This document shows, in pieces, positions 1 through 10,233 of a stretch of 64,000 nucleotides of DNA (position 1 is its first letter; each line of letters opens with the position of its first letter). The notes under the pieces are model-generated. The model was not told the DNA's origin, did no database searches, and worked only from the letters and a program-made list of their open reading frames with translations. Origin of the DNA: Macrostomum hystrix (taxonomy: Eukaryota; Platyhelminthes; Macrostomidae); NCBI GenBank assembly GCA_950097015.1, contig CATNEN010000004.1, positions 274,918 through 338,917 on the forward strand. Reading direction: 5' to 3'. The position numbers were made by a program, and so were the translations under genes.

Positions 1-615
1 CTAATCAGAGGGATCAGGCCCTGAGAGGCGAGGGTGGCGTCAAGGACCTCCGTCCATCGTCCATTGTCAAAGGTGGGTGTGCCACCCGAGTTGCAGAACT
101 CAATATTTGTGGTGCAGATGTAGGCAAGGAGATCCTCGCCTCTGCAGTTGGAGGTAACACTGCCCCAGTGGGTGTGGTGGGCATTTATGTCGCCTGCCAC
201 CAGCAGCTCAAAGTCGCGGTCTGAGCAGTAGTCCACGAGGGAAGTGAGACTGGGCGGAACCGCAGGACCGTCACCAGGAATGTATATAGAGGCGATGATG
301 ACGGTGCGGTTCGGGAGAATGTGGTTGGTTTGGATGACACAGAGGTCTTTGTCAGAGAGGTCTGGTCTATACCAAGCTTTAAGATCGGTAGTCGCGAACA
401 CAGCAGCCCTGGGGTTTTGGGGCATGAAAAAACAGTCAAAACCAGCAGGAATGTTCGGAATCTTACCTTTCTTCGTCCAGGGCTCTTGGAGGAGGATGAT
501 GCCCGGTTTTTCGAAGTCCACCACACGCGCCAGGTTGGTCGAGGCCGCGATGCAGTGGTGCAGGTTCAGCTGCAGGAAGCTCACCCCAGGAGGGGCGGTC
601 CGTGCGGCTATCTGC
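1..615 (-). CDS. LINE ORF2, N-terminal endonuclease part (partial)
   Basis: Open minus-strand frame running off the left edge. It encodes the N-terminal AP-type endonuclease that nicks the target for target-primed reverse transcription. Visible motifs are QLNLHHC near the start, LLQEPW, then AGDINAHHTHWGS and LDATLAS, matching the same positions in copy 2 (QVNTQHC, AGDANSHHTHWGS, LDVTLAS). No ATG lies near the domain start: the frame is open through the ORF1 stop codon (620-622) and overlaps the end of ORF1, so translation probably depends on reinitiation or frameshifting. The start given is the start of recognisable homology, not a proven initiation site. The reverse transcriptase is outside the window. 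Confidence 0.75.
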
Positions 616-619
616 TGGC

Positions 620-2107
620 CTACGGCGAGTTGTTCAGGAGCGATTCCTCGTCCTCGCCGGTGTTTTGCCCGAGCTCCATCGGTTCCTCCTGAATCGGATC
701 CAGAGTTGAGGCCGGGGCTGCCGCAACAGCGGCGTCCGTGTCCTCAACCCGGTTTTCCGCTGGGGGTTCCGATGAAACATTGGGCCGGGTGGTGCTGCGG
801 TGGCGTCCACTGTTGGGGTCCGACAGCTGTCTGGCGCGCTGAGTCAAGCCAGCACGGATGGTGTTGCGGGCGGGTTTCCGGCCCTTACCACGTCCGCCTG
901 TCGTTGCGGCTCGCGCGGCTTTGCCCCTGATAGGGTCCGCATCCTCGGAGTGGTCGTGACGATCAGGAGTCTGTGTTCCAGGGCGCAGGGGCCCGGCAGA
1001 GCTCTGGTTCGTCCGTTTCCGCTTTTCCGGGGGCGGCGGGCGAGTGGCGTCGGACTCGAAGCTGAAAATCTGCATTCGAGTGAGGCCTGCACTGATGTAG
1101 GACATGTCTGGGCAGCGGAGCATCCAGCTGTCCGACAATCCTAGGATGGCCGTGAAACCGTCTCCACCAGGTCTGGTGATGGTTTCATGAACCACGACAC
1201 CGTTTGCTGGCAGATCCGGGTGGATTGCCAACAGCAGGCGGCGCAGTTCTCCGGCGTTGGTGATGGCGCTGCGAGCTGGAATCCAAACACGATGACGGTG
1301 TGTCTGGGGGCGCTCGTCCTCCCTGTAGATAAACAGGTTGCCCATTTCCGTGCCCCAGTCGAAGGATTTCAGCATCTCGAGGAGTTGCTGTCCGGACTGG
1401 TTGTCGGCAGGCTGGACAATGAGGGCTTGGTCCTGGATGTCGGTCTTCAGGACGTGCAGTACAGTGCCGCTCAGTGCCAGTTTGACCAGATGGGAGTCCA
1501 ATCTGCGCCAGATCTGGTCGAGTTGCGCTGTTGTGAGGGGCGTCTCCTGGCCTCGGATAACCAAGGCCGGCTGCCTCTTTGCCATAGCAGCGTAAGTGCG
1601 CTTTGGCCTTGTGGTTTGGCCGGCGCCTCCCGCAACGGGCCCCCCAGCAGTCGTCGGAGTTTCCGGATGACTGTGAGAGGTTCCGCCGCGAGAGGAACCG
1701 GATGCCCCAGAGGCCTGGGCGGCACTTTTCCGCGCTTCCGGATTTCCCGGACGGCGCGAGGAGTCCGCCTCCTTGTTGGGTGCCGGTTCCTCCGCGATGT
1801 TCGCAGAGTTGCCGGCCCCCTCCTCGGGGGCGGTGGTTGGCGCGGATTTCGCAGCCAACCGTACTTCCTGTTTTCGCCGCCGGAATTCCTGGAGGCGGGC
1901 GAGGCTGCGGGCTTGCGTGGAAGGGGAGCGTTTGCTCTTTGATCCAGCCGCTCTGGTGTTTTCCTGAGTGGCGGAGGAGCAGGATGAATTTTGGGCGCCG
2001 GTGGAACCGGTGTCGCCCTGGCGCTGGTCCTGAGGATCTGCGTCGCCGGCCGGGGTCGGCGTTTCAGCAGGGTCCTGGGACGTGCTGGAGCTGTAGTGGG
2101 ACTCCAT
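620..2107 (-). CDS. LINE ORF1 protein, copy 1 (495 aa)
   Basis: First ORF of the retrotransposon, presumably the RNA-binding RNP component. It starts at an ATG (2107) downstream of the monomer 5' UTR and ends at TAG 620. The N-terminal third is rich in Ser, Ala, Pro and Glu. A conserved core (about residues 170-345) contains TYAAMAKRQPALVI, HRVWIPARSAITNAGELR and GGDGFTAILGLS, and the C-terminus is basic then acidic (EEPMELGQNTGEDEES). The core aligns with the ORF1 of copy 2 (TYAAIARRQPAVVI, HRIFVPAKSVVTSAEDLR, DGTGFTAILGLS), but overall similarity is moderate, so the two belong to different subfamilies. I see no CCHC zinc knuckle, which many Jockey/I ORF1 proteins have. Confidence 0.8.
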   Translation of the reverse strand: MESHYSSSTSQDPAETPTPAGDADPQDQRQGDTGSTGAQNSSCSSATQENTRAAGSKSKRSPSTQARSLARLQEFRRRKQEVRLAAKSAPTTAPEEGAGNSANIAEEPAPNKEADSSRRPGNPEARKSAAQASGASGSSRGGTSHSHPETPTTAGGPVAGGAGQTTRPKRTYAAMAKRQPALVIRGQETPLTTAQLDQIWRRLDSHLVKLALSGTVLHVLKTDIQDQALIVQPADNQSGQQLLEMLKSFDWGTEMGNLFIYREDERPQTHRHRVWIPARSAITNAGELRRLLLAIHPDLPANGVVVHETITRPGGDGFTAILGLSDSWMLRCPDMSYISAGLTRMQIFSFESDATRPPPPEKRKRTNQSSAGPLRPGTQTPDRHDHSEDADPIRGKAARAATTGGRGKGRKPARNTIRAGLTQRARQLSDPNSGRHRSTTRPNVSSEPPAENRVEDTDAAVAAAPASTLDPIQEEPMELGQNTGEDEESLLNNSP

Positions 2108-2239
2108 AGGTCGCTGGAAAAAGAGAAAGAAGAGAATAAAAATAAAAACCGCTAATGGCCGGATAGACTCCCCGGACCTTTCAGCCCCTCAGCGCGGTGA
2201 GACCTTAGGCATAAGAGGACACCTAAAGCAGTGCCAGGC

Positions 2240-2702
2240 CCGCAGACTGGCTGCGTACCCTGTTGAGGTCGAAGGGTGACACCTGTCCCTCAGAGCCGTA
2301 GCCAGAGGTACCTGATCACGCACAGGTGCGCGAGACGCTGCGGACTGGCCGCATACCCTGTTAAGGTCAAAGGGTGACACCTTTCCCTCAGAGCCGTAGC
2401 CAGAGGCACCTGATCACGCACAGGTGCACGAAAACTGCGGACTGGCCGCATACCCTGTTAAGGTCAAAGGGTGACACCTTTCCCTCAGAGCCGTAGCCAG
2501 AGGTACCTGATCACGCACAGGTGCGCGAGACGCTGCGGACTGGCCGCATACCCTGTCAAGGTCAAAGGGTAACACCTCTCCCTCAGAGCCGTAGCCAGAG
2601 GTACCTGATCACGCACAGGTGCACGAAAGCTGCGGACTCGCCGCATACCCTGTTAAGGTCAAAGGGTGACACCTTTCCCTCCAGCCAGGGCTAGAGGTAC
2701 CC
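2240..2702 (-). repeat. Five 97-bp tandem monomers in the LINE 5' UTR
   Basis: The CGGACTGGCCGCATACC-type motif recurs at about 2243 (diverged), 2341, 2438, 2536 and 2633, a period of 97-98 bp. Each unit also has a CTGATCACGCACAGGTGC segment. The monomers lie between ORF1 and the 5' terminus, the position of promoter monomers in some other LINE families (for example mouse L1). Promoter function is inferred from position only. Copy 2 has four units. Confidence 0.85.
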
Positions 2703-2969
2703 AGTTTGGCCAGAGGCCCTGGATGGGTCATCCAGCGCTGTTGCCCATTCTGTCCGGCTGCCCTAGGGTCAGCCTTGAACACTCGCGGGACGTGTACCCA
2801 TGGGTCAGCTGACGGGACAGCGTGGAGGGATCCCTGCACCCGGAGGTACAGGGCTCCTTCCTGCCAGGCCTGCTCAAAAAACGACTGCAGGTGTGAGGCA
2901 TCGCAGACCTTAGCCCGTAGGCCTGGTCTGACTCATACCACACAGGCATTGTGTCCCGCCGGTGCGAGC

Positions 2970-3795
2970 CTCCCACTCTCCTACTCTCCCACTCTCTCTA
3001 CTCTCCCACTCTCCTACTCTCCTACTCTCTGTACTCTCCCACTCTCTCTACTCTGCCACTCTCCTACTCTCCTACTCTCTCTACTCTCCCACTCTCTCTA
3101 CTCTCCCACTCTCTCTACTCTCCCACTCTCTCTACTCTCCCACTCTCTCTACTCTCCCACTCTCTCTACTCTCCCACTCTCCTACTCCCCTACTCTCTCT
3201 ACTCTCCCACTCTCTCTACTCTCCCACTCTCACTACTCTCCCACTCTTTCTACTCTCCCACTCTCTCTACTCTCCCACTCTCACTACTCTCCCACTCTTT
3301 CTACTCTCCCACTCTCCTACTCCCCTACTCTCTCTACTCTCCCACTCTCTCTACTCTCCCACTCTCTCTACTCTCCCACTCTCTCTACTCTCCCACTCTC
3401 CTACTCCCCTACTCTCTCTACTCTCCCACTCTCTCTACTCTCCCACTCTCCTACTCCCCTACTCTCTCTACTCTCCCACTCTCTCTACTCTCCCACTCTC
3501 TCTACTCTCCCACTCTCTCTACTCTCCCACTCTCTCTACTCTCCCACTCTCTCTACTCTCCCACTCTCTCTACTCTCCCACTCTCTCTACTCTCCCACTC
3601 TCTCTACTCTCCCACTCTCTCTACTCTCCCACTCTCTCTACTCTCCCACTCTCTCTACTCTCCCACTCTCTCTACTCTCCCACTCTCTCTACTCTCCCAC
3701 TCTCCTACTCTCCCCATTCTACCCACACCCACTCTCCCCCTTCCCACTCTCTTACTTCCCCACACTACCAAACTCCCACACTCCCACTCTCCCAA
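2970..3795. repeat. 17-bp CT-rich minisatellite
   Basis: Tandem CCCACTCTCTCTACTCT with CTACTCC variants, regular to about 3705 and degenerate to 3795. Because 17 is not a multiple of 3, all three + frames read the same 17-residue peptide cycle and stay open. The long plus-strand open frames here are therefore artefacts. The + strand is almost purely pyrimidine. Confidence 0.95.
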
Positions 3796-4532
3796 GATTT
3801 TCTGCCTTGGTCCTGTTTGATGTGGGCCTCCGCAGACTCAACTACCGCGCAGACTCGCACGGCCAATTTCCATTTCCTAGAAAGATCAATATTTCTGTCG
3901 CATTTATTCTTTCTCGCATCCTCAGCCGAGGATCCGGCTTAAAAACGGCCACTTTGGCCGTCTGAGCACACTAAAATGACGGGGAGCTTGGGCTGGGAGC
4001 AAGTGTATTGAGCGACTTAACTGCCGCACTTAACTCCCGTCCACTGCGGCTATGCTCAACTGCTAAATAGCGCCACCGGCTGTAATAATCTCGGACAGAT
4101 ATACGAGTACGGCCGTAAATTATGGTGAGCACCAACTTCCTGCCAATAAAATTTCGGCTGAGCAGAAGTCCCGGTTCCCCCGTCGGCAGAAAATCTATTC
4201 CTGCTACGGCGAAACCACCCGAGGATTATCCCAGCAGAACTGTTGCTTCTCAGGATCTGCCAGAATTTAATTCTCCCACTCTAAAGCTGGATCTTCTAGC
4301 TATTGCTCTAGCTCAGAACGTGATTTTTCCATTTAGCAGCTCATAGGCCACAGGCCTTCTGTCGCATTCTGTCGCATTCTCCTCTACAGGAGTGTCTTAG
4401 CGCCTTCTGCCCTGCGTGCCAACTTGCTCAGCTGGTCTGCTGCCAAACCAGATGAGAGTTCCGATTCGGGTGGAATAGCAGAATTTTTTAAGACTTGCTT
4501 GTATTATTGCTTGAGCTGAATCCAAATTTGAG
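3796..4532. other. Unassigned spacer
   Basis: Mixed-composition sequence between two minisatellites. A 74-codon open frame (4122-4346) has no recognisable motif and no splice context. I see no gene, RNA or transposon signature. Confidence 0.5.
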
Positions 4533-5925
4533 CAGAGACCCCTGACAGCTCATTTGAGACTCCCCTGACAGCCCATTCGAGACTCCCCTGACAGCTCATT
4601 TGAGACTCCCCTGACAGCTCATTTGAGACTCCCCTGACAGCTCATTTGAGACTCCCCTGACAGCTCATTTGAGACTCCCCTGACAGCTCATTCGAGACTC
4701 CCCTGACAGCTCATTTGAGACTCCCCTGACAGCTCATTCGAGACTCCCCTGACAGCTCATTTGAGAATCCCTGACAGCCCATTCGAGACTCCCCTGACAG
4801 CTCATTTGAGACTCCCCTGACAGCCCATTCGAGACTCCCCTGACAGCTCATTCGAGACTCCCCTGACAGCTCATTTGAGACTCCCCTGACAGCCCATTCG
4901 AGACTCCCCTGACAGCCCATTCGAGACTCCCCTGACAGCTCATTTGAGACTCCCCTGACAGCCCATTCGAGACTCCCCTGACAGCTCATTCGAGACTCCC
5001 CTGACAGCCCATTCGAGACTCCCCTGACAGCCCATTCGAGACTCCCCTGACAGCCCATTCGAGACTCCCCTGACAGCTCATTCGAGACTCCCCTGACAGC
5101 TCATTTGAGACTCCCCTGACAGCCCATTCGAGACTCCCCTGACAGCTCATTCGAGACTCCCCTGACAGCTCATTCGAGACTCCCCTGACAGCCCATTCGA
5201 GACTCCCCTGACAGCCCATTCGAGACTCCCCTGACAGCTCATTCGAGACTCCCCTGACAGCCCATTCGAGACTCCCCTGACAGCTCATTTGAGACTCCCC
5301 TGACAGCTCATTCGAGACTCCCCTGACAGCCCATTCGAGACTCCCCTGACAGCTCATTCGAGACTCCCCTGACAGCTCATTCGAGACTCCCCTGACAGCT
5401 CATTTGAGACTCCCTGACAGCTCATTCGAGACTCCCCTGACAGCTCATTTGAGACTCCCCTGACAGCTCATTTGAGACTCCCCTGACAGCCCATTCGAGA
5501 CTCCCCTGACAGCTCATTCGAGACTCCCCTGACAGCCCATTCGAGACTCCCCTGACAGCTCATTCGAGACTCCCCTGACAGCTCATTCGAGACTCCCCTG
5601 ACAGCTCATTCGAGACTCCCCTGACAGCCCATTCGAGACTCCCCTGACAGCCCATTCGAGACTCCCCTGACAGCTCATTCGAGACTCCCCTGACAGCCCA
5701 TTCGAGACTCCCCTGACAGCTCATTTGAGACTCCCCTGACAGCCCATTCGAGACTCCCCTGACAGCTCATTTGAGACTCCCCTGACAGCCCATTCGAGAC
5801 TCCCCTGACAGCTCATTTGAGACTCCCCTGACAGCCCATTCGAGACTCCCCTGACAGCTCATTTGAGACTCCCTGACAGCTCATTCGAGACTCCCCTGAC
5901 AGCTCATTTGAGACTCCCCTGACAC
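4533..5925. repeat. 23-bp minisatellite, about 60 copies
   Basis: Tandem units of GAGACTCCCCTGACAGCTCA plus three bases. Three interspersed variants occur: CTCATTTGAG, CTCATTCGAG and CCCATTCGAG. A few units have lost one C, which shifts phase. Long minus-strand open frames here are repeat artefacts. Confidence 0.95.
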
Positions 5926-6066
5926 CTTCTTTGAGACTCTCACACCTTCTTTAAGATTCTCACACCTTCTTTAAGACTCTCACAACTTCATTGAGATTCT
6001 CACACTTGCTTTAAGACTTTCACACATTCTTTAAGATTCTCGCACCTTCTTTAAGACTCTCACACC
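5923..6066. repeat. Degenerate 20-bp repeat at the edge of the 23-bp array
   Basis: About seven units of CACACCTTCTTTAAGACTCT. It shares the TTTGAGACTC core with the adjacent 23-bp array, so it looks like a diverged flank or a precursor of that array. Confidence 0.8.
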
Positions 6067-6179
6067 TCAACTCCTGCAGCACTAGCAGCAGCAACCACCT
6101 GAAAAGGCAAGCCAGGGTGGGAAGGGGTGGAATAGTGGCGTGAGTGGCCATATTCTATTTCCCCTTCTCCATTCTAACC

Positions 6180-6299
6180 GGCGCCAAAAAATGCTGCGCT
6201 TGCTTTATTGACGCCCGAAATCCTTCGACCGCGCTGATGCACGCGGCGAAGCGGGGCAACGAGGAGCTGGCGCAGCTGCTGGTGCACGAAGCCAAATAA
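6180..6299 (+). pseudogene. Ankyrin-repeat fragment
   Basis: A short open + frame reads one good ankyrin repeat: DARNPSTALMHAAKRGNEEL followed by AQLLVHEAK and a TAA stop. TALMHAA matches the TPLHxAA core, and the following helix fits an ankyrin outer helix. Codons are G/C-ending like the real exons of this window. No GT donor follows; the frame ends where a 90-bp sequence begins that is shared with the flank of the 16-bp array at 9551-9640. I read it as a truncated exon or gene relic. The parent gene is not identifiable and the channel gene at 33-40 kb is not an obvious source. Confidence 0.45.
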
Positions 6300-6390
6300 A
6301 ATTTGGATCTCGTCACAAAAATAGATCATGAATTTGGGATTTCGATATATTGGGGTCTCGTCAAATATTTTCAAATTGGGACCTCAAAGG
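6297..6390. repeat. 90-bp direct repeat, left copy
   Basis: Nearly the same sequence occurs at 9551-9640, just beyond the 16-bp array; both contain GATCATGAATTTGGGATTTC and the TCTCGTCAAAT core of that array. It separates the ankyrin-like and caspase-like fragments. Confidence 0.85.
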
Positions 6391-6438
6391 CGACACCCGC
6401 CTGCTGTCGAGGAAAAAAAACTCCGGCTTGTCGGCCAT

Positions 6439-6626
6439 TGATATCAGCGACCTACCAGAAGGTGTTCGAGGCTGCTGGAGCGCTTCGGGCTTCTCTGGAC
6501 GTCTATCCCCGCCGATCGCACAAGAACGGCTACTGCCTGGTGCTGAACCAGAAGTACAATTATCCATACTACAAGCACGAAGTGGACATGAAAATGATGC
6601 GAAAAGGACGCGAAATAGCCATATTA
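6439..6626 (+). pseudogene. Possible caspase-like exon fragment
   Basis: One + frame reads ATYQKVFEAAGALRASLDVY, then PRRSHKNGYCLVLNQKYNY, then a YKHEVDMKMMRKGRE stretch. The YP(x)nG(x)CL(x)2N spacing followed by R-x-G resembles the first strand and Arg motif of the caspase p20 domain, and codon choice looks protein-coding. Neither the catalytic His nor Cys region is present, the frame runs into a 16-bp repeat, and no clean splice donor is visible. It could instead be an exon of an unrelated gene. The assignment rests on a short pattern and is tentative. Confidence 0.3.
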
Positions 6627-6631
6627 CTCCG

Positions 6632-6800
6632 CAGCAATCTCTCTCCGCAGCCAGCTCACTCCACAGCCACCTAAATCCGCAGCCACCTCACTCCGCAGCC
6701 ACCTCACTCCGCAGCCACCTCACTCCGCAGCCACCTAAATCCACAGCCACCTCACTCCACAGCCACCTCACTCCACAGCCACCTCACTCCGTAGTCATTT
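6632..6800. repeat. 16-bp minisatellite
   Basis: About ten units of CAGCCACCTCACTCCG with ACTCCA and AAATCC variants. Open frames rich in HSHLTPQPP are translations of this repeat. Confidence 0.9.
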
Positions 6801-7340
6801 GAAGCCGCAGACTCTATAATGGCCACCTCACTCTGTTGCTACTTGACTTCGAAGCCACCTCACACCACAGCTAATCTACTCGTAAAATATTACTAAATTG
6901 ACCAATCTAGTTTCCTAAGCAGGAATCTGGAGTGTCTAACTATCACTGATTCCAATAATCCCCAAATTATGCGCACTAAAATGCAGTACTTCCAGAAGCC
7001 GTTACCCAGATGAAGCTACCACAGCCGTCCTTCTATATACGCGCATGCAATGGCACTCAAAGCAAGTAGGGAATCAAAATCAAAATAAGAGTAAAATAAA
7101 AATCTTCATTTGTGGAAGACAAATGATTGTCTATCCGACATGGTATCAAAGTACGCCGATCCAAATGGTGTCATTTGTCATTTGTCAGTGTCAAACAAAA
7201 TAAGCATAAATTGACAGCATAGTTATAAGCGGAGCGCCGTGAAGCCAGACTGTTGCAATGCAGCCGGATGTAACAGATACCAGGTTGTTTTAGCTCGTTT
7301 ATAATTGGTCCGGTGCCAAACTATGACATCTACGAGAATT
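6801..7340. other. Unassigned spacer
   Basis: AT-rich sequence between two minisatellites; no gene or element recognised. Confidence 0.5.
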
Positions 7341-9540
7341 ATGTCAAATAGGGATCTGGTCAAATAGGGATCTGGTCAAATAGGGATCTGGTCAAATAGG
7401 GATCTGGTCAAATAGGGATCTGGTCAAATAGGGATCTCGTCAAATAGGGATCTGGTCAAATAGGGATCTGGTCAAATAGGGACCTCGTCAAATAGGGATC
7501 TGGTCAAATAGGGATCTGGTCAAATAGGGATCTGGTCAAATAGGGATCTTGTCAAATAGGGATCTTGTCAAATAGGGATCTGGTCAAATAGGGATCTGGT
7601 CAAATAGGGATCTGGTCAAATAGGGATCTGGTCAAATAGGGATCTCGTCAAATAGGGATCTCGTCAAATAGGGATCTGGTCAAATAGGGATCTCGTCAAA
7701 TAGGGATCTGGTCAAATAGGGATCTGGTCAAATAGGGACCTCGTCAAATAGGGATCTGGTCAAATAGGGATCTGGTCAAATAGGGATCTGGTCAAATAGG
7801 GATCTTGTCAAATAGGGATCTTGTCAAATAGGGATCTGGTCAAATAGGGATCTGGTCAAATAGGGATCTGGTCAAATAGGGATCTGGTCAAATAGGGATC
7901 TGGTCAAATAGGGATCTCGTCAAATAGGGATCTGGTCAAATAGGGATCTGGTCAAATAGGGATCTGGTCAAATAGGGACCTCGTCAAATAGGGATCTGGT
8001 CAAATAGGGATCTGGTCAAATAGGGATCTGGTCAAATAGGGATCTTGTCAAATAGGGATCTTGTCAAATAGGGATCTGGTCAAATAGGGATCTGGTCAAA
8101 TAGGGATCTGGTCAAATAGGGATCTGGTCAAATAGGGATCTGGTCAAATAGGGATCTCGTCAAATAGGGATCTGGTCAAATAGGGATCTGGTCAAATAGG
8201 GACCTCGTCAAATAGGGATCTGGTCAAATAGGGATCTGGTCAAATAGGGATCTGGTCAAATAGGGATCTGGTCAAATAGGGATCTGGTCAAATAGGGATC
8301 TCGTCAAATAGGGATCTGGTCAAATAGGGATCTGGTCAAATAGGGACCTCGTCAAATAGGGATCTGGTCAAATAGGGATCTGGTCAAATAGGGATCTGGT
8401 CAAATAGGGATCTTGTCAAATAGGGATCTTGTCAAATAGGGATCTGGTCAAATAGGGATCTGGTCAAATAGGGACCTCGTCAAATAGGGATCTGGTCAAA
8501 TAGGGATCTGGTCAAATAGGGATCTGGTCAAATAGGGATCTTGTCAAATAGGGATCTTGTCAAATAGGGATCTGGTCAAATAGGGATCTGGTCAAATAGG
8601 GATCTGGTCAAATAGGGATCTGGTCAAATAGGGATCTGGTCAAATAGGGATCTCGTCAAATAGGGATCTGGTCAAATAGGGATCTGGTCAAATAGGGACC
8701 TCGTCAAATAGGGATCTGGTCAAATAGGGATCTGGTCAAATAGGGATCTGGTCAAATAGGGATCTTGTCAAATAGGGATCTGGTCAAATAGGGATCTGGT
8801 CAAATAGGGATCTGGTCAAATAGGGACCTGGTCAAATAGGGACCTCGTCAAATAGGGATCTGGTCAAATAGGAACCTCGTCGAATAGGGATCTGGTCAAA
8901 TAGGGATCTGGTCAAATAGGGACCTCGTCAAATAGGGATCTGGTCAAATAGGGATCTGGTCAAATAGGGATCTCGTCAAATAGGGATCTGGTCAAATAGG
9001 GACATCGTCAAATAGGGACCTCGTCAAATAGGGATCTCGTCAAATAGGGACCTCGTCAAATAGGGACCTCGTCAAATAGGGACCTCGTCAAATAGGGATC
9101 TGGTCAAATAGGGATCTGGTCAAATAGGGATCTCGTCAAATAGGGATCTGGTCAAATAGGGATCTGGTCAAATAGGGATCTGGTCAAATAGGGACCTCGT
9201 CAAATAGGGATCTGGTCAAATAGGGACCTCGTCAAATAGGGATCTGGTCAAATAGGGATCTCGTCAAATAGGGATCTGGTCAAATAGGGATCTGGTCAAA
9301 TAGGGATCTGGTCAAATAGGGATCTGGTCAAATAGGGATCTGGTCAAATAGGGATCTCGTCAAATAGGGATCTGGTCAAATAGGGATCTGGTCAAATAGG
9401 GATCTCGTCAAATAGGGATCTGGTCAAATAGGGATCTGGTCAAATAGGGATCCGGTCAAATAGGGACCTCGTCAAATAGGGATCTGGTCAAATAGGGACC
9501 TCGTCAAATAGGGATCTGGTCAAATAGGGACCTCATCAAT
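7341..9540. repeat. 16-bp minisatellite, 2.2 kb, with higher-order pattern
   Basis: About 137 tandem copies of GTCAAATAGGGATCTG. Variants differ mainly in the last bases: GATCTGG, GATCTCG, GATCTTG and GACCTCG. The GACCTCG and paired GATCTTG variants recur in a set order, giving a higher-order unit of about 14 monomers (224 bp) over much of 7490-8770. The array is stop-rich and non-coding. Confidence 0.95.
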
Positions 9541-9550
9541 TTGGGATCTC

Positions 9551-9640
9551 GTAAAATTTGGATCTCGTCACAAAAATAGATCATGAATTTGGGATTTCGA
9601 TATATTGGGGTCTCGTCAAATTGAAATATTTTCAAATTGT
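9551..9640. repeat. 90-bp direct repeat, right copy
   Basis: Matches 6297-6390 almost base for base apart from a short insertion (TTGAAA) near the end. Flanks the right edge of the 16-bp array. Confidence 0.85.
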
Positions 9641-10233
9641 GACCTCGTTAAATAGGATTTTGTATAATTAAGACCCAGTCAAATTATAATCGCATCAAAT
9701 AGCAAACTTTTCAAAAAGGGATTTCTTTCTATCTGACGAAATCCCCAGCTAATAACCGTTAGCTCGCAAACAGTCTCATCGATAAAAAATTAGTTTAAAA
9801 AGCAGTCAAGAAAAGCAAAGCAAAGCAAAGGTATGTGCAGGTGCGCACTGGGGCACAGGGTTGCTAACTGCTGTCTCGAGTCAACAAGCCTCGGGTGCTG
9901 TTTCGGAATAACTAATGCTCGAGTCTAATTAAGGCCAGTTTTAAAGCTAACTGTATGCGTAATTTCTTCTTTCTTGTAAGCTAAAAATGCTGGCTCCAGC
10001 TATTGGACTCGCCTGACATTTAAGAAGGCATAGGCAACGCAGGCAGAAAGTGTCGAAATCTGCAGGTAGGCAGGTAGGCCGTGAGTAATTCGCACGGAGA
10101 CAGACAGGTTGGCCGCGGAAGCCGCGCCAGAAACTGCGGACAGCTAAAAAGAGTAGCGATCTGGGCCAGAGAAACTCAGCAAGCAGGGGAGCCGGGCGAA
10201 ATCCGTTTTCAGCTCTCCTAGCGCCCCAACCGC
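9641..10233 (+). promoter_or_regulatory. Upstream region and 5' UTR of the Src-like kinase
   Basis: About 590 bp between the array flank and the ATG at 10234. A donor-like CAAAG|GTATGT at about 9831 and an acceptor-like CCGTTTTCAG|CTCTCC (AG at 10211-10212) could bound a 5' UTR intron, or the acceptor could be a spliced-leader trans-splice site 21 nt before the ATG. No TATA box or known operator is recognised. Confidence 0.35.

Larger units (their letters stand above)
1..2969 (-). mobile_element. Non-LTR retrotransposon (Jockey/I-like), copy 1, 5' part only
   Basis: Minus-strand LINE whose 3' part lies beyond the left window edge. Reading right to left it has a 5' UTR (2969-2108) with 97-bp tandem monomers, ORF1 (2107-620) and the start of ORF2 with an AP-type endonuclease (about 615-1). 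The 5' terminus is set at 2969 because the sequence up to GTGCGAGC matches copy 2 (ending 30612), where a target duplication fixes the end. It abuts a 17-bp CT-rich minisatellite directly, so it probably inserted into or beside that array. Its own target duplication cannot be tested because the 3' end is missing. Confidence 0.85.

Noticed and set aside
185-930. Plus-strand and other-frame ORFs opposite the LINE ORFs (also 20982-21788, 28369-29752)
   Set aside because: Shadows of GC-rich coding sequence on the other strand or frame; the true frames carry the endonuclease, RT and ORF1 motifs.
2706-3965. Long plus-strand open frame (about 420 codons) and two overlapping ones
   Set aside because: Translation of the 17-bp CT array; identical peptide cycles occur in all three frames, a period effect.
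4711-5357. Minus-strand open frames with a 23-residue repeating peptide
   Set aside because: Created by the 23-bp minisatellite; no start context, splice sites or non-repeat sequence.
7341-9540. CRISPR-like array
   Set aside because: Units are 16 bp and contiguous, with no unique spacers and no cas genes; an ordinary minisatellite in a eukaryotic genome.
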